Source: HKST-UBA85 sp035654775
GTDB lineage: Bacteria; Bacteroidota; Bacteroidia; Flavobacteriales; Flavobacteriaceae
Assembly: GCA_035654775.1 (NCBI GenBank)
Contig: DASRWB010000068.1
Span: 1-64,000 of the forward strand
Direction: 5' to 3'
DNA length: 64,000 bases
Part shown: positions 1 to 7,363 of the stretch, piece after piece
How positions within the stretch are numbered: the stretch's first letter is position 1
Layout of the letters: each line of letters starts with the position of its first letter
Program-made: the position numbers and the translations under genes
Notes under the pieces: model-generated
Databases searched by the model: none
Told to the model about the DNA's origin: nothing
The model's input: the letters and a program-made list of their open reading frames with translations, nothing else

Positions 1-582
1 GGTAACTTCAGTGCCCATAGAATTGTAGAAGTAAGCAAATTCAACACCTATGGCTCCGGAACCTACCACAATCATTTTTTTGGGTTGCTTGTCTAAGCTC
101 ATGGCCTCGCGATAACCAATTACTTTTTTGCCGTCTTGAGGCAAGCTGGGTAATTCTCTGGAACGCGCTCCGGTAGCAATAATAATATGGTCAGCACTGT
201 ATTCTTTTCCGTCAACTTCTATTTTTTTTCCGGGTTTTAGCTTGCCAAAACCTTCAATAACATCAATTTTATTCTTTTTCATCAAAAACTGAACGCCTTT
301 GCTCATGCCGTCAGCCACTCCGCGGCTGCGTTTTACAACTGCGCTAAAGTCTTTGTCATATTCTTTAACCGAAAGGCCGTAATCGTCAGCGTGTTTAAGG
401 TATTCAAAAACCTGAGCCGATTTCAGTAAGGCTTTGGTAGGAATACAACCCCAATTGAGGCATACACCGCCTAAACTTTCTTTTTCAACAACAGCCGTTT
501 TAAAACCTAATTGAGACGCTCTGATTGCGGCAACATAGCCTCCGGGACCACTTCCAAGAACAATAATATCGTATTTACTCAT
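1..582 (-). CDS. lpdA: Dihydrolipoyl dehydrogenase (E3), 5' part only
   Basis: Flavoprotein E3 subunit of the 2-oxoacid dehydrogenase complexes; it reoxidises dihydrolipoamide with NAD+ in the cytoplasm. The 194 visible codons start at the ATG read leftward from 582 and run off the left edge, so the NAD-binding and dimerisation parts are missing. Visible are the FAD dinucleotide motif GSGPGGY (residues 10-16), the redox disulfide CLNWGC (Cys41 and Cys46), the segment IIIATGARSRELP near residue 140, and the start of the second Rossmann motif (VVGSGAIGVEFA) near the edge. This is the family's usual order. The gene diverges from ndh with 117 bp between the starts. No complex partner gene is inside the window, so which 2-oxoacid complex it serves cannot be told. 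Confidence 0.95.
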   Translation of the reverse strand, partial: MSKYDIIVLGSGPGGYVAAIRASQLGFKTAVVEKESLGGVCLNWGCIPTKALLKSAQVFEYLKHADDYGLSVKEYDKDFSAVVKRSRGVADGMSKGVQFLMKKNKIDVIEGFGKLKPGKKIEVDGKEYSADHIIIATGARSRELPSLPQDGKKVIGYREAMSLDKQPKKMIVVGSGAIGVEFAYFYNSMGTEVT

Positions 583-674
583 GCGTTTTTTAATTGAAGT
601 TAATTTTGAAGCTACGAATTTACGAAACCTTATCCGAATATTGAATTTCACCGTGAAAAAAATCATTCTTTTCG

Positions 675-682
675 TACATTTG
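675..682 (+). promoter_or_regulatory. Minus-7 box of the ndh promoter
   Basis: TACATTTG, a perfect match to the Bacteroidetes TAnnTTTG box, lies 17 bases before the ndh ATG. No TTG minus-33 element was found at a usual distance, so the call rests on the minus-7 box and its position. Confidence 0.55.
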
Positions 683-699
683 TAGAGAAACTTTACCTT

Positions 700-1992
700 A
701 TGAACATACCCCAATCCAGTTACCCGCGTATCGTAATTATAGGCGGTGGTTTTGCAGGAATTTCACTTGCCAAAAAGCTCGCCCGACAAGAAGTTCAAGT
801 GGTTTTATTGGACCGACACAATTATCACACGTTTCAGCCCTTGTTATATCAGGTATCTACCGGAGGATTGGAACCGGATTCTATTGCTTATCCCATACGG
901 AAAATACTTAAAAATTTTCCTAATTTCTTTTTCAGACTGGCCAATGTAGAAGAAATACTACCTGAAAAGAAAACAGTAGTCACAGATATTGGTGAATTGA
1001 AATTTGACTATTTGGTAATCGCCACAGGTTCAAAAACCAATTATTTTGGCAATCTAGAAATAGAAAAGCACAGTATGGCTATGAAAACCATACCACAATC
1101 GTTAAACCTTAGAAGTTTAATTTTAGAGAACTTTGAAGATGCTTTACTAACGTCCAATCTGAACGAACGCAATGCTTTAATGAATTTTGTAATTGTTGGT
1201 GCCGGACCTACAGGTGTAGAACTGGCAGGCGCTTTGGCCGAAATAAAGAAAGGGATTTTACCTAAAGATTACCCGGATTTAGATACCCGATTGGTGCAAA
1301 TCAATCTGGTGCAGGCAAGTGACCGAATTTTAAATGAAATGAGTGAAAAAGCTTCTAAAAAAGCAGAGGATTTTTTAGAAGAATTAGGTGTAAACATTTG
1401 GAAAAATGTTACGGTAACCGGATATGACGGTAAAACCGTTACCACTACAACAGATTTAACCTTTGAAACCGCAACCTTAATTTGGGCAGCCGGAGTAAAA
1501 GGAGCAACTCTACCGGGAATAGAAGCAGAACACCGTATTACCCGCGGAAACCGAATAGTAGTAAATCAGTATAATCAGATAGAAGGTTTTACTAGTATTT
1601 TTGCAGTTGGTGATGTTGCTTGCATGGTTACCCAAAATTATCCCAACGGATTGCCCATGATGGCTCAGCCCGCTATCCAACAAGGCAAGCAACTAGGCGC
1701 AAATCTATTGCGGTTAATAAAAGGAAAATCACTAAAGCCCTTTACTTATAAAGACAAAGGAAGTATGGCCACAGTTGGTCGCAACAAAGCCGTGGTAGAC
1801 CTAAGCAAATTTAAATTTCAAGGCGTTTTTGCTTGGTTTGTATGGATGTTTGTGCATTTATTTTTCTTGATAGGATTTAGAAACCGAATCGTAGTTTTTG
1901 TAAACTGGGTATATAATTACATTCGATTTGACAGAGAAGCCCGACTAATTATTAGACCCTTTAAAAGAAAATCCTTACGTAATGAAAAATAA
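700..1992 (+). CDS. ndh: Type II NADH:quinone oxidoreductase (NDH-2)
   Basis: Single-subunit, non-proton-pumping NADH dehydrogenase that passes electrons from NADH through FAD to menaquinone at the inner face of the cytoplasmic membrane. The 430-residue protein has the usual length. It shows the FAD motif IIGGGFAG (GGGFAG at residues 15-20), the NADH motif GAGPTGVELAG (from residue 167), the motif IFAVGDVA typical of this fold, and a hydrophobic, aromatic-rich C-terminal stretch (about residues 380-415) that serves as the membrane anchor in NDH-2 enzymes. The ATG at 700 follows a good minus-7 box. It is probably a single-gene unit, convergent with msrB 16 bp downstream. The family also contains some quinone reductases with other donors, but the two-motif layout and anchor favour NDH-2. 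Confidence 0.92.
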   Translation: MNIPQSSYPRIVIIGGGFAGISLAKKLARQEVQVVLLDRHNYHTFQPLLYQVSTGGLEPDSIAYPIRKILKNFPNFFFRLANVEEILPEKKTVVTDIGELKFDYLVIATGSKTNYFGNLEIEKHSMAMKTIPQSLNLRSLILENFEDALLTSNLNERNALMNFVIVGAGPTGVELAGALAEIKKGILPKDYPDLDTRLVQINLVQASDRILNEMSEKASKKAEDFLEELGVNIWKNVTVTGYDGKTVTTTTDLTFETATLIWAAGVKGATLPGIEAEHRITRGNRIVVNQYNQIEGFTSIFAVGDVACMVTQNYPNGLPMMAQPAIQQGKQLGANLLRLIKGKSLKPFTYKDKGSMATVGRNKAVVDLSKFKFQGVFAWFVWMFVHLFFLIGFRNRIVVFVNWVYNYIRFDREARLIIRPFKRKSLRNEK

Positions 1993-2007
1993 AGTTATAC
2001 TTCTTTA

Positions 2008-2490
2008 CTATTCCTTTTCAGAATTAAAGTCTAAAGAAGCAGAGTTGACACAGTAACGCAAGCCGGTTTTTGTAGGACCGTCGTTAAAGATATGCCCCAA
2101 ATGACCACCACAAGAGGCACATACTATTTCTGTGCGAATCATACCATGCGAACGATCTTCTATATAGTTTATAGTGCCTTCAATAGCATTGTCAAAACTA
2201 GGCCAGCCACAATCAGATTTGAATTTTTGTTCGCTGGTAAATAGGGTAGTGCCGCAACCTGCACATTGATAGGAACCTTGTTGAAAATGTAAATTATAAA
2301 CTCCTGTATGTGGCCTTTCTGTGCCTTTTTCTCTTAAAATATAGTATTGTTCTGTGGTAAGTTCTTTTTGCCACTGGGCTTCAGTTTTCTGTATTTTATA
2401 AGATTTTTTCTCAGACATAATGTTTTTTTGAGCGTTAGACTGACATGCAATTAGGGTGAAAACACCCATAAGGAAAATAATTTTATTCAT
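2008..2490 (-). CDS. msrB: Peptide methionine-(R)-S-oxide reductase, lipoprotein form
   Basis: Reduces methionine R-sulfoxide in damaged proteins. The 160-residue protein starts with a lipoprotein signal (LIAC, lipid cysteine at residue 16), so it is expected to be membrane-anchored outside the cytoplasm. The MsrB core carries the two zinc CxxC pairs (CAGCG and CASCG), the substrate motif CGWPSF, HLGHIFNDGPT, and the catalytic cysteine in RYCVNSASLDF near the C terminus. It needs an external thiol donor; the TlpA-like lipoprotein at 51721 is a possible but unproven partner. The gene is convergent with ndh and stands alone. The start is fixed by the signal peptide. Confidence 0.94.
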   Translation of the reverse strand: MNKIIFLMGVFTLIACQSNAQKNIMSEKKSYKIQKTEAQWQKELTTEQYYILREKGTERPHTGVYNLHFQQGSYQCAGCGTTLFTSEQKFKSDCGWPSFDNAIEGTINYIEDRSHGMIRTEIVCASCGGHLGHIFNDGPTKTGLRYCVNSASLDFNSEKE

Positions 2491-2602
2491 AACCGTATAA
2501 CAAAAGCAAGTTTGCAGGTTAAGTCGTAAATAGTGCTATGAAATAACAATTTAAAATAATTTTTTTAAAAAATTAATTAATCGGTACGTAATGTAATACT
2601 AA

Positions 2603-2610
2603 TATTTTTG
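2603..2610 (+). promoter_or_regulatory. Minus-7 box before the M48 protease gene
   Basis: TATTTTTG matches TAnnTTTG exactly and lies 63 bases before the ATG at 2674. Because it overlaps the possible TTG start at 2608, that upstream start cannot be used by a transcript from this promoter. Confidence 0.5.
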
Positions 2611-2673
2611 GGGCAAAAAATTTTAATACGGAACAATTTTTGTAATTTTAATAAAGAAACAAAAAACAATTAC

Positions 2674-3510
2674 ATGAAACGCAAACAGTATATCGCTTTA
2701 ACCACAGTTGCCCTGTTAGTGGCAGCTTGTGCTACCAATCCGTTCACAGGAAAGAAAACCATGGCCTTACCCGGCACGGAAAACAGCAATCTGTTTCCGG
2801 CATCTTTTCAGCAGTACAATAATTTTCTTTCTGAAAATAAAGTCGTAAAAGGAACTGCATCAGCAGAAATGATTACCCGTGTGGGCCAGCGTATAGCGGT
2901 AGCCGCAGAAAGATGGCTTACGGCCAACGGGCATGAAGGCTATTTAAAAGAGTATGCCTGGGAATACAACTTGGTAGAAGACCAAACGGTAAATGCCTGG
3001 TGTATGCCCGGCGGAAAAATTGTGTTTTATACCGGTATTTTGCCGGTTGCTGAAAACGAAACAGCCATAGCGGCTATCATGGGACATGAAGTGGCTCACG
3101 CCTTAGCCAATCATGGGCAACAGCGTATGAGTGCCGGAATGCTTCAGCAAATAGGCGCTGTAGGCCTTAATGTTGCCTTACAAAACAACGAAAACTTAGA
3201 ACTCTTCAATCAGGCTTACGGAATAGGGACAACCGTAGGTGGCATGTTGCCTTTTAGCAGAAGCCATGAAACCGAAGCTGATAAAATAGGCTTGTACTTA
3301 ATGGCAATTGCCGGTTACAATCCCGATGAAGCAGCAGAGTTATGGAAACGTATGGCTGCAAAAAGTGGCGGACAAGCACCACCGGAATTTCTAAGTACGC
3401 ATCCGTCGAATGAATCCAGAATAGAAAACCTTACCGAACTGTCGGCTAAAGCCAAAGCAGAAGCAAAAAAATTCGGAATTACAAGTTTTAGGACAACACC
3501 TAAGTATTAG
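2674..3510 (+). CDS. M48 family metalloprotease, lipoprotein
   Basis: Zinc endopeptidase of the Oma1/BepA/LoiP type, expected to degrade or help fold envelope proteins from a lipid-anchored position. The 278-residue protein begins with a lipobox (LLVAACATN, Cys19), followed by a short NPFTGKK segment common in these lipoproteins. The zinc motif HEVAH is at residues 138-142, and the third ligand is probably the Glu of SHETEAD about 60 residues later. The open frame extends 22 codons upstream to a TTG at 2608, but those codons remove the signal peptide from the N terminus and overlap the promoter, so ATG 2674 is chosen. A hairpin terminator follows the stop. The substrate is unknown. Confidence 0.92.
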   Translation: MKRKQYIALTTVALLVAACATNPFTGKKTMALPGTENSNLFPASFQQYNNFLSENKVVKGTASAEMITRVGQRIAVAAERWLTANGHEGYLKEYAWEYNLVEDQTVNAWCMPGGKIVFYTGILPVAENETAIAAIMGHEVAHALANHGQQRMSAGMLQQIGAVGLNVALQNNENLELFNQAYGIGTTVGGMLPFSRSHETEADKIGLYLMAIAGYNPDEAAELWKRMAAKSGGQAPPEFLSTHPSNESRIENLTELSAKAKAEAKKFGITSFRTTPKY

Positions 3511-3533
3511 TAAAAATATTTAGCTATTTTAGG

Positions 3534-3562
3534 AGCTGTTCAAAATCAAGAACAGCTTTTTT
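3534..3562 (+). terminator. Intrinsic terminator ending one base before the next start codon
   Basis: Perfect 8-bp stem AGCTGTTC/GAACAGCT with an 8-base loop and six T. It ends the M48 transcript. The ATG of the MFS gene begins at 3563, directly after the T-run. Confidence 0.8.
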
Positions 3563-4912
3563 ATGCAAAAATTTGAAAAAGGAAGTAAAAAGCTTCTAAA
3601 TGCCTGGGCGTTCTACGATTGGGCCAATTCGGTATATACGCTTACCATAGCATCTTCTATATTTCCTATATTTTACTCGGCACTTTTTGTGGGAAAGCTT
3701 AACAAAATTGTTCCTGCTTTTGGGTTTGAGTTTAAAAGTACAGCTTTAATCACTTTTATCACTGCGTTTACTTTTTTGGTTGTAGCGGTTTCTTCGCCCA
3801 TTTTGTCGGGAATAGCTGATTATGTGGGTAACAAAAAAGTGTTTATGAAGTTTTTTTGTTATATGGGCGGTTTGGGTTGTATAGGATTGTACGGGTTTAG
3901 TTTAGACACTATTTACCTGAGTTTGCTTTTTTACTTTATGGGACTTTTAGGCTATTGGGGCAGTTTGGTGTTTTACAATTCATATCTGCCGGATATTGCT
4001 TTTGAATCACAACAAGACAGCGTAAGCGCCAAGGGATTTAGTTTTGGGTACATTGGCAGCGTTATTTTATTAATTATTAACCTTAGTATGGTAATGTTTC
4101 CGCAATATTTTGGTTTCGATATTGGCACAACGCAAGCCGATAAAGATACGGCTTCGGTACAAGCCATGCGTGTGGCTTTTATCACTGTTGGAGTTTGGTG
4201 GATTGGGTTTAGCCAATACACGTTTGCTGTTTTGCCTGACGGAGTTTCCAAAGGGCATAAGGTTACCAAAAGTTTAGTGTTTAATGGATTTAAAGAGTTA
4301 AAAAAAGTGTGGAATCAGCTACAAGAAAATATAAGATTAAAGCGCTATTTATATGCCTTTTTTGTATTTAGTATGGCTGTGCAAACTATTATGCTGGTTG
4401 CCGTGTATTTTGGAGAAGAAGAAATTGCTTGGAAAGACAGTGAGCAAAAAACACTGGGACTTATTGTTAGTATTTTACTTATTCAAATTGTGGCTATACT
4501 CGGGGCTATACTCACTTCGCGAGCTTCAGCGAAATTTGGAAATATCAAAACACTGATAGCGGTCAATGCTGTATGGATGTTGCTTTGTGTTGCGGCCTAT
4601 TTTATTACGTTGCCCGTACATTTTTATATAACCGCCACTTTTGTTGGATTGGTAATGGGTGGTGTTCAGGCTCTAGCCAGATCAACCTATTCTAAATTTT
4701 TACCCGAAACGGAAGATACCACTTCGTACTTTAGTTTTTATGACGTAGCCGAAAAAATTGGAATTGTCATCGGGATGATTATTTATGGTACGATAGATCA
4801 AATTACCGGAAGTATGCGTAACGCTACTTTCTTTTTGTTTGTTTTCTTTTTCGCTGGAATTGTTTTGCTTTTTAAAGTGCCTACTAAAGAAACTAAAAAA
4901 AGCGACCTTTAG
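3563..4912 (+). CDS. MFS transporter of the UMF1 (Atg22-like) family
   Basis: Twelve-helix inner-membrane transporter of the major facilitator superfamily; the natural substrate of bacterial UMF1 proteins is not established. The 449-residue protein opens with the family signature AWAFYDWANSVYTL (from residue 14), then alternates hydrophobic segments. It contains GGVQALARSTYSKFLPE near residue 370 and SFYDVAEKIG soon after, both typical of this family in Bacteroidetes. The start is unusual: the ATG sits right behind the T-run of a terminator and has no Shine-Dalgarno sequence, yet it keeps the expected N terminus. The gene is convergent with the DUF4097-like gene, and the last codons form part of a shared bidirectional terminator. 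Confidence 0.88.
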   Translation: MQKFEKGSKKLLNAWAFYDWANSVYTLTIASSIFPIFYSALFVGKLNKIVPAFGFEFKSTALITFITAFTFLVVAVSSPILSGIADYVGNKKVFMKFFCYMGGLGCIGLYGFSLDTIYLSLLFYFMGLLGYWGSLVFYNSYLPDIAFESQQDSVSAKGFSFGYIGSVILLIINLSMVMFPQYFGFDIGTTQADKDTASVQAMRVAFITVGVWWIGFSQYTFAVLPDGVSKGHKVTKSLVFNGFKELKKVWNQLQENIRLKRYLYAFFVFSMAVQTIMLVAVYFGEEEIAWKDSEQKTLGLIVSILLIQIVAILGAILTSRASAKFGNIKTLIAVNAVWMLLCVAAYFITLPVHFYITATFVGLVMGGVQALARSTYSKFLPETEDTTSYFSFYDVAEKIGIVIGMIIYGTIDQITGSMRNATFFLFVFFFAGIVLLFKVPTKETKKSDL

Positions 4913-4925
4913 GAGTCGCTTTTTT
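4896..4925. terminator. Bidirectional terminator
   Basis: AGCGAC (4901-4906) pairs with GTCGCT (4915-4920), flanked by an A-run on the left and a T-run on the right, so it works for both convergent genes. The MFS stop codon lies inside the hairpin. Confidence 0.8.
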
Positions 4926-4951
4926 ATAGTTAAAAATACCGGCTAAAATTT

Positions 4952-6043
4952 TTAATTTCTAAAAAAGGAAACACTGCCGTAGTCGGATGAAATTTTAATG
5001 GTGTTTCCACTATTTGAATTTCCGTAGTACCCTTTATAATACTTACTGCTTGACTGTATATTTTTGGTAGAAAATTCAAAGCCTTCGGCGTCACGTAAAG
5101 AGGCATATTCTAAATCTATTTCAAAGTTGAAGGCATAATCACTGGCAATACCTATTTTGATTCCTACATAATCAGAAGAAATAAGCACCTTGCTTGCGTT
5201 ATTGTTCAGGCGATTGATTTTTATGGAGCCATAATCTGCACTGAGTTCTACACTTTTATATACGTCACCAATCAAGGTGGTTAAATAATCGCCTTTTCCT
5301 TTGATTTGGTTTGCTTTTTCTATATTCATTCCACCATAGTCACAGTTGAATTCAATAGCTTCTACAAGCTCTATTTTAGACTTTGTGTAATCGGCAGCAA
5401 CTTTAAGTTGGTTTGCTTTAGCCACGGTAAAAGCGCTGTAATCGGCCTGTATAGTTCCGCTTTTTATGTATTCAAAATAGCTGTTTTGTGTATAGTCAAA
5501 TTTTAGTACATTGTTGTCGGCCATTAATTCTTTGGTGGTTATTTTTCCGTAGTCGCAACTCAGAACGGCAACACCTTCAAGGCGGTCTAGATTGATGCTT
5601 CCGTAGTCATTGCTCAAGTTTACATTATTTGTTACGGGTATTTTTACGACGTAGTTTATTTTCATGTTTACATTGTTGTTTTTGCCCCAGTTCCACCAAG
5701 ATTTTGATTTGCTGTTATTGAAAACAGTTTTCGCTGAAACTTTGCCGGATGTGGCATCAAAAATGACATTGATGTCTTCCAGTTTTTTTTCTACTTTTTC
5801 AGCATCATTTCCGCTGGTTGTAATGGTAATTTCGAAGACTACACGGTTTTCATTCCAGGTGAATACATCAAGGTTGCCATAGCTGTTGTCTATTTCTATG
5901 GTTGCATTGCTGTTTACGGAATATTCTTTGCTTATGGTTTTTCTTTTTTCGTGTTTAGCTTTTTCAGCGGAGTTAACCGAAAAACTTAAAAAAGGAACTA
6001 GTAGCAGTAGGAGTAAGGTTTTATATTGTGGTACTGTTTTCAT
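4952..6043 (-). CDS. Secreted DUF4097-like beta-helix protein
   Basis: Function unknown. The 363-residue protein has a Sec signal peptide (about residues 1-26), then a serine/asparagine-rich region in which short beta-strand-like segments repeat around an Asp-Tyr pair: NDYGSI, CDYGKI, ADYSAF, ADYTKS, CDYGGM, ADYGSI, SDYVGI and SDYGSV can be counted between about residue 140 and the C terminus. This is what a right-handed beta-solenoid of the DUF4097 putative-adhesin type looks like. Its ATG overlaps the anti-sigma gene by 23 bp, so it is the last gene of the sigma / anti-sigma / effector operon. Such proteins commonly sit beside ECF regulators in Bacteroidetes; a role in envelope stress or surface adhesion is inference. 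Confidence 0.75.
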   Translation of the reverse strand: MKTVPQYKTLLLLLLVPFLSFSVNSAEKAKHEKRKTISKEYSVNSNATIEIDNSYGNLDVFTWNENRVVFEITITTSGNDAEKVEKKLEDINVIFDATSGKVSAKTVFNNSKSKSWWNWGKNNNVNMKINYVVKIPVTNNVNLSNDYGSINLDRLEGVAVLSCDYGKITTKELMADNNVLKFDYTQNSYFEYIKSGTIQADYSAFTVAKANQLKVAADYTKSKIELVEAIEFNCDYGGMNIEKANQIKGKGDYLTTLIGDVYKSVELSADYGSIKINRLNNNASKVLISSDYVGIKIGIASDYAFNFEIDLEYASLRDAEGFEFSTKNIQSSSKYYKGYYGNSNSGNTIKISSDYGSVSFFRN

Positions 6044-6575
6044 AGGTGTTGTTTTTTACTTGTTTTACGTTTTCAATTTGTTCTAATACGGTATTTAAAA
6101 TGTCAATTCTATTTTGAAAATTACTTATCATCGCATGAATTACCCGTTGGTCATTGCCACTTTCAGCGAGGTCGGTCATCAATTTTTGATAGTCCGATTC
6201 CAACTGCGCGATTTGTTTTAAAGCATCTTCAATTAAATGTTCGGTTGCCGGATTTTTTTCGGCGTTAAGCTTTTTTAACTCTTCGTTTATGGTAAGGGTA
6301 AAAAAGTCTTGTGTTTTTTGCATTTCGGGAGAAACACTGGCCAAATCAGCCGCTTGACTGTTTTCGGTAGTAAAAACAAATAGTGAAACTAGCAATACAA
6401 TGGACGCGGCAATGCTAAGTAAGGGTTTCCAGTTGTAAAAGGTTTTCGTATTGCCTGAATCTTGCTGCTGTTTCAGTTTTTGTAAAAACCGTTTGCGGTG
6501 ATTTTCGTTTGGTTCTTGCAAATCAAATTCATCTGTCAGTCTTTCGAAAAGGGCATCTATATTATCTTTTTTCAT
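6021..6575 (-). CDS. Putative anti-sigma factor, single-pass membrane protein
   Basis: The 184-residue protein has a charged cytoplasmic N-terminal part (residues 1-48), one membrane segment (PLLSIAASIVLLVSLFVF, about 51-68), and an extracytoplasmic tail predicted to be largely helical or coiled coil. No zinc-binding HxxxCxxC motif is visible. Position between an ECF sigma gene (5-bp gap upstream) and an envelope protein gene (23-bp overlap downstream), plus this topology, points to an anti-sigma factor that holds the sigma factor at the membrane. The frame extends 25 codons further up, into the sigma gene, but the ATG at 6575 fits the gap and gives the expected N terminus. Confidence 0.72.
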   Translation of the reverse strand: MKKDNIDALFERLTDEFDLQEPNENHRKRFLQKLKQQQDSGNTKTFYNWKPLLSIAASIVLLVSLFVFTTENSQAADLASVSPEMQKTQDFFTLTINEELKKLNAEKNPATEHLIEDALKQIAQLESDYQKLMTDLAESGNDQRVIHAMISNFQNRIDILNTVLEQIENVKQVKNNTYENSTTI

Positions 6576-6580
6576 AAAAA

Positions 6581-7153
6581 TCAATTTAGTACTGCGTGTT
6601 GTAATTCTTGTTTTAATTTGTTCTTTGCCCGGGAAATAGTGGTTCTGCAATTGGCATAAGAAATATTTAGTATTTCTGAAATTTCCTCGTGGTCATAACC
6701 TTCGATTAAATACAGGTTTAATGCTATCCTGTAATTGTCTTTTAAGCCGTTCATTATTTTCAATACTTCTTTCGCTTTTAAGGCAGCATAGGCATCTGTA
6801 GAATTAGTGTCATCGCTTTCTCTTTCTAATTTGTGCGCTACATTTTCAAACGATACTTCCTGGTATTTGGTTTTTTTCTTATAACTGTATATACTGTTGT
6901 TTACTACAATTCTTTTTAACCATGCGCCAAAGGTCTTATCGTCTTGTAAGCTGTCCAGTTTTGTAAAAGCCAGTAAGAAGGAATCCTGCATGATGTCTTC
7001 GGCTTCATATCGGTCTTTTACAATTCGCAATGCCGTATTGTACATAGCTTTGTAGTAACGGTTGTAAACTTCCAATTGCGCATGTTGGTTTCCGTCTCTA
7101 CAGCTTTTAATTAACTGCTCGATATTATAGTTGGTTAGTGTCAAATAAAACAA
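6581..7153 (-). CDS. ECF-type RNA polymerase sigma factor
   Basis: Alternative sigma factor of 190 residues, normal for the ECF group. Region 2 is seen as YNTALRIVKDRYEAEDIMQD with FLLAFTKLDSL following, and region 4 near the C terminus as a helix-turn-helix (GYDHEEISEILNISYANCR, then TTISRAKNKLKQEL). It heads a three-gene operon with a membrane anti-sigma factor and a secreted DUF4097-like protein, so the regulated signal is probably at the envelope. The ATG at 7153 is the first in frame and gives a short N-terminal lead before region 2. Its target promoters cannot be told from this window. It diverges from lon over a 210-bp gap. Confidence 0.9.
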   Translation of the reverse strand: MFYLTLTNYNIEQLIKSCRDGNQHAQLEVYNRYYKAMYNTALRIVKDRYEAEDIMQDSFLLAFTKLDSLQDDKTFGAWLKRIVVNNSIYSYKKKTKYQEVSFENVAHKLERESDDTNSTDAYAALKAKEVLKIMNGLKDNYRIALNLYLIEGYDHEEISEILNISYANCRTTISRAKNKLKQELQHAVLN

Positions 7154-7327
7154 TGTTTACCCTAAAGAGGAGTTGAATTCATAAATGTTACACTTTTTGT
7201 AAAATTAAATTAAAATTTGCGTAATTGGGTATTGGCACGTTAATTGAAAATATTTAATAGAATTATCAAGTGTTAAGTGATATGACACGCGATAACCAAC
7301 AAATTAATTTTAAACCAAAGCAAATTT

Positions 7328-7348
7328 ATTTTGTCAAAATGACAAAAT
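7328..7348. promoter_or_regulatory. Perfect 9-bp inverted repeat in front of lon, possible operator
   Basis: ATTTTGTCA (7328-7336), three A, then TGACAAAAT (7340-7348). It lies 15 bases before the lon ATG, inside the presumed leader. Repressor site or RNA hairpin are both possible; there is no T-run, so it is not a terminator. Confidence 0.5.
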
Positions 7349-7363
7349 GGCTTAAAAATATAT

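Noticed and set aside
2608..2673. Upstream TTG start for the M48 protease
   Set aside because: It would put 22 residues before the lipoprotein signal and overlaps the minus-7 box, so it cannot be in the mRNA.
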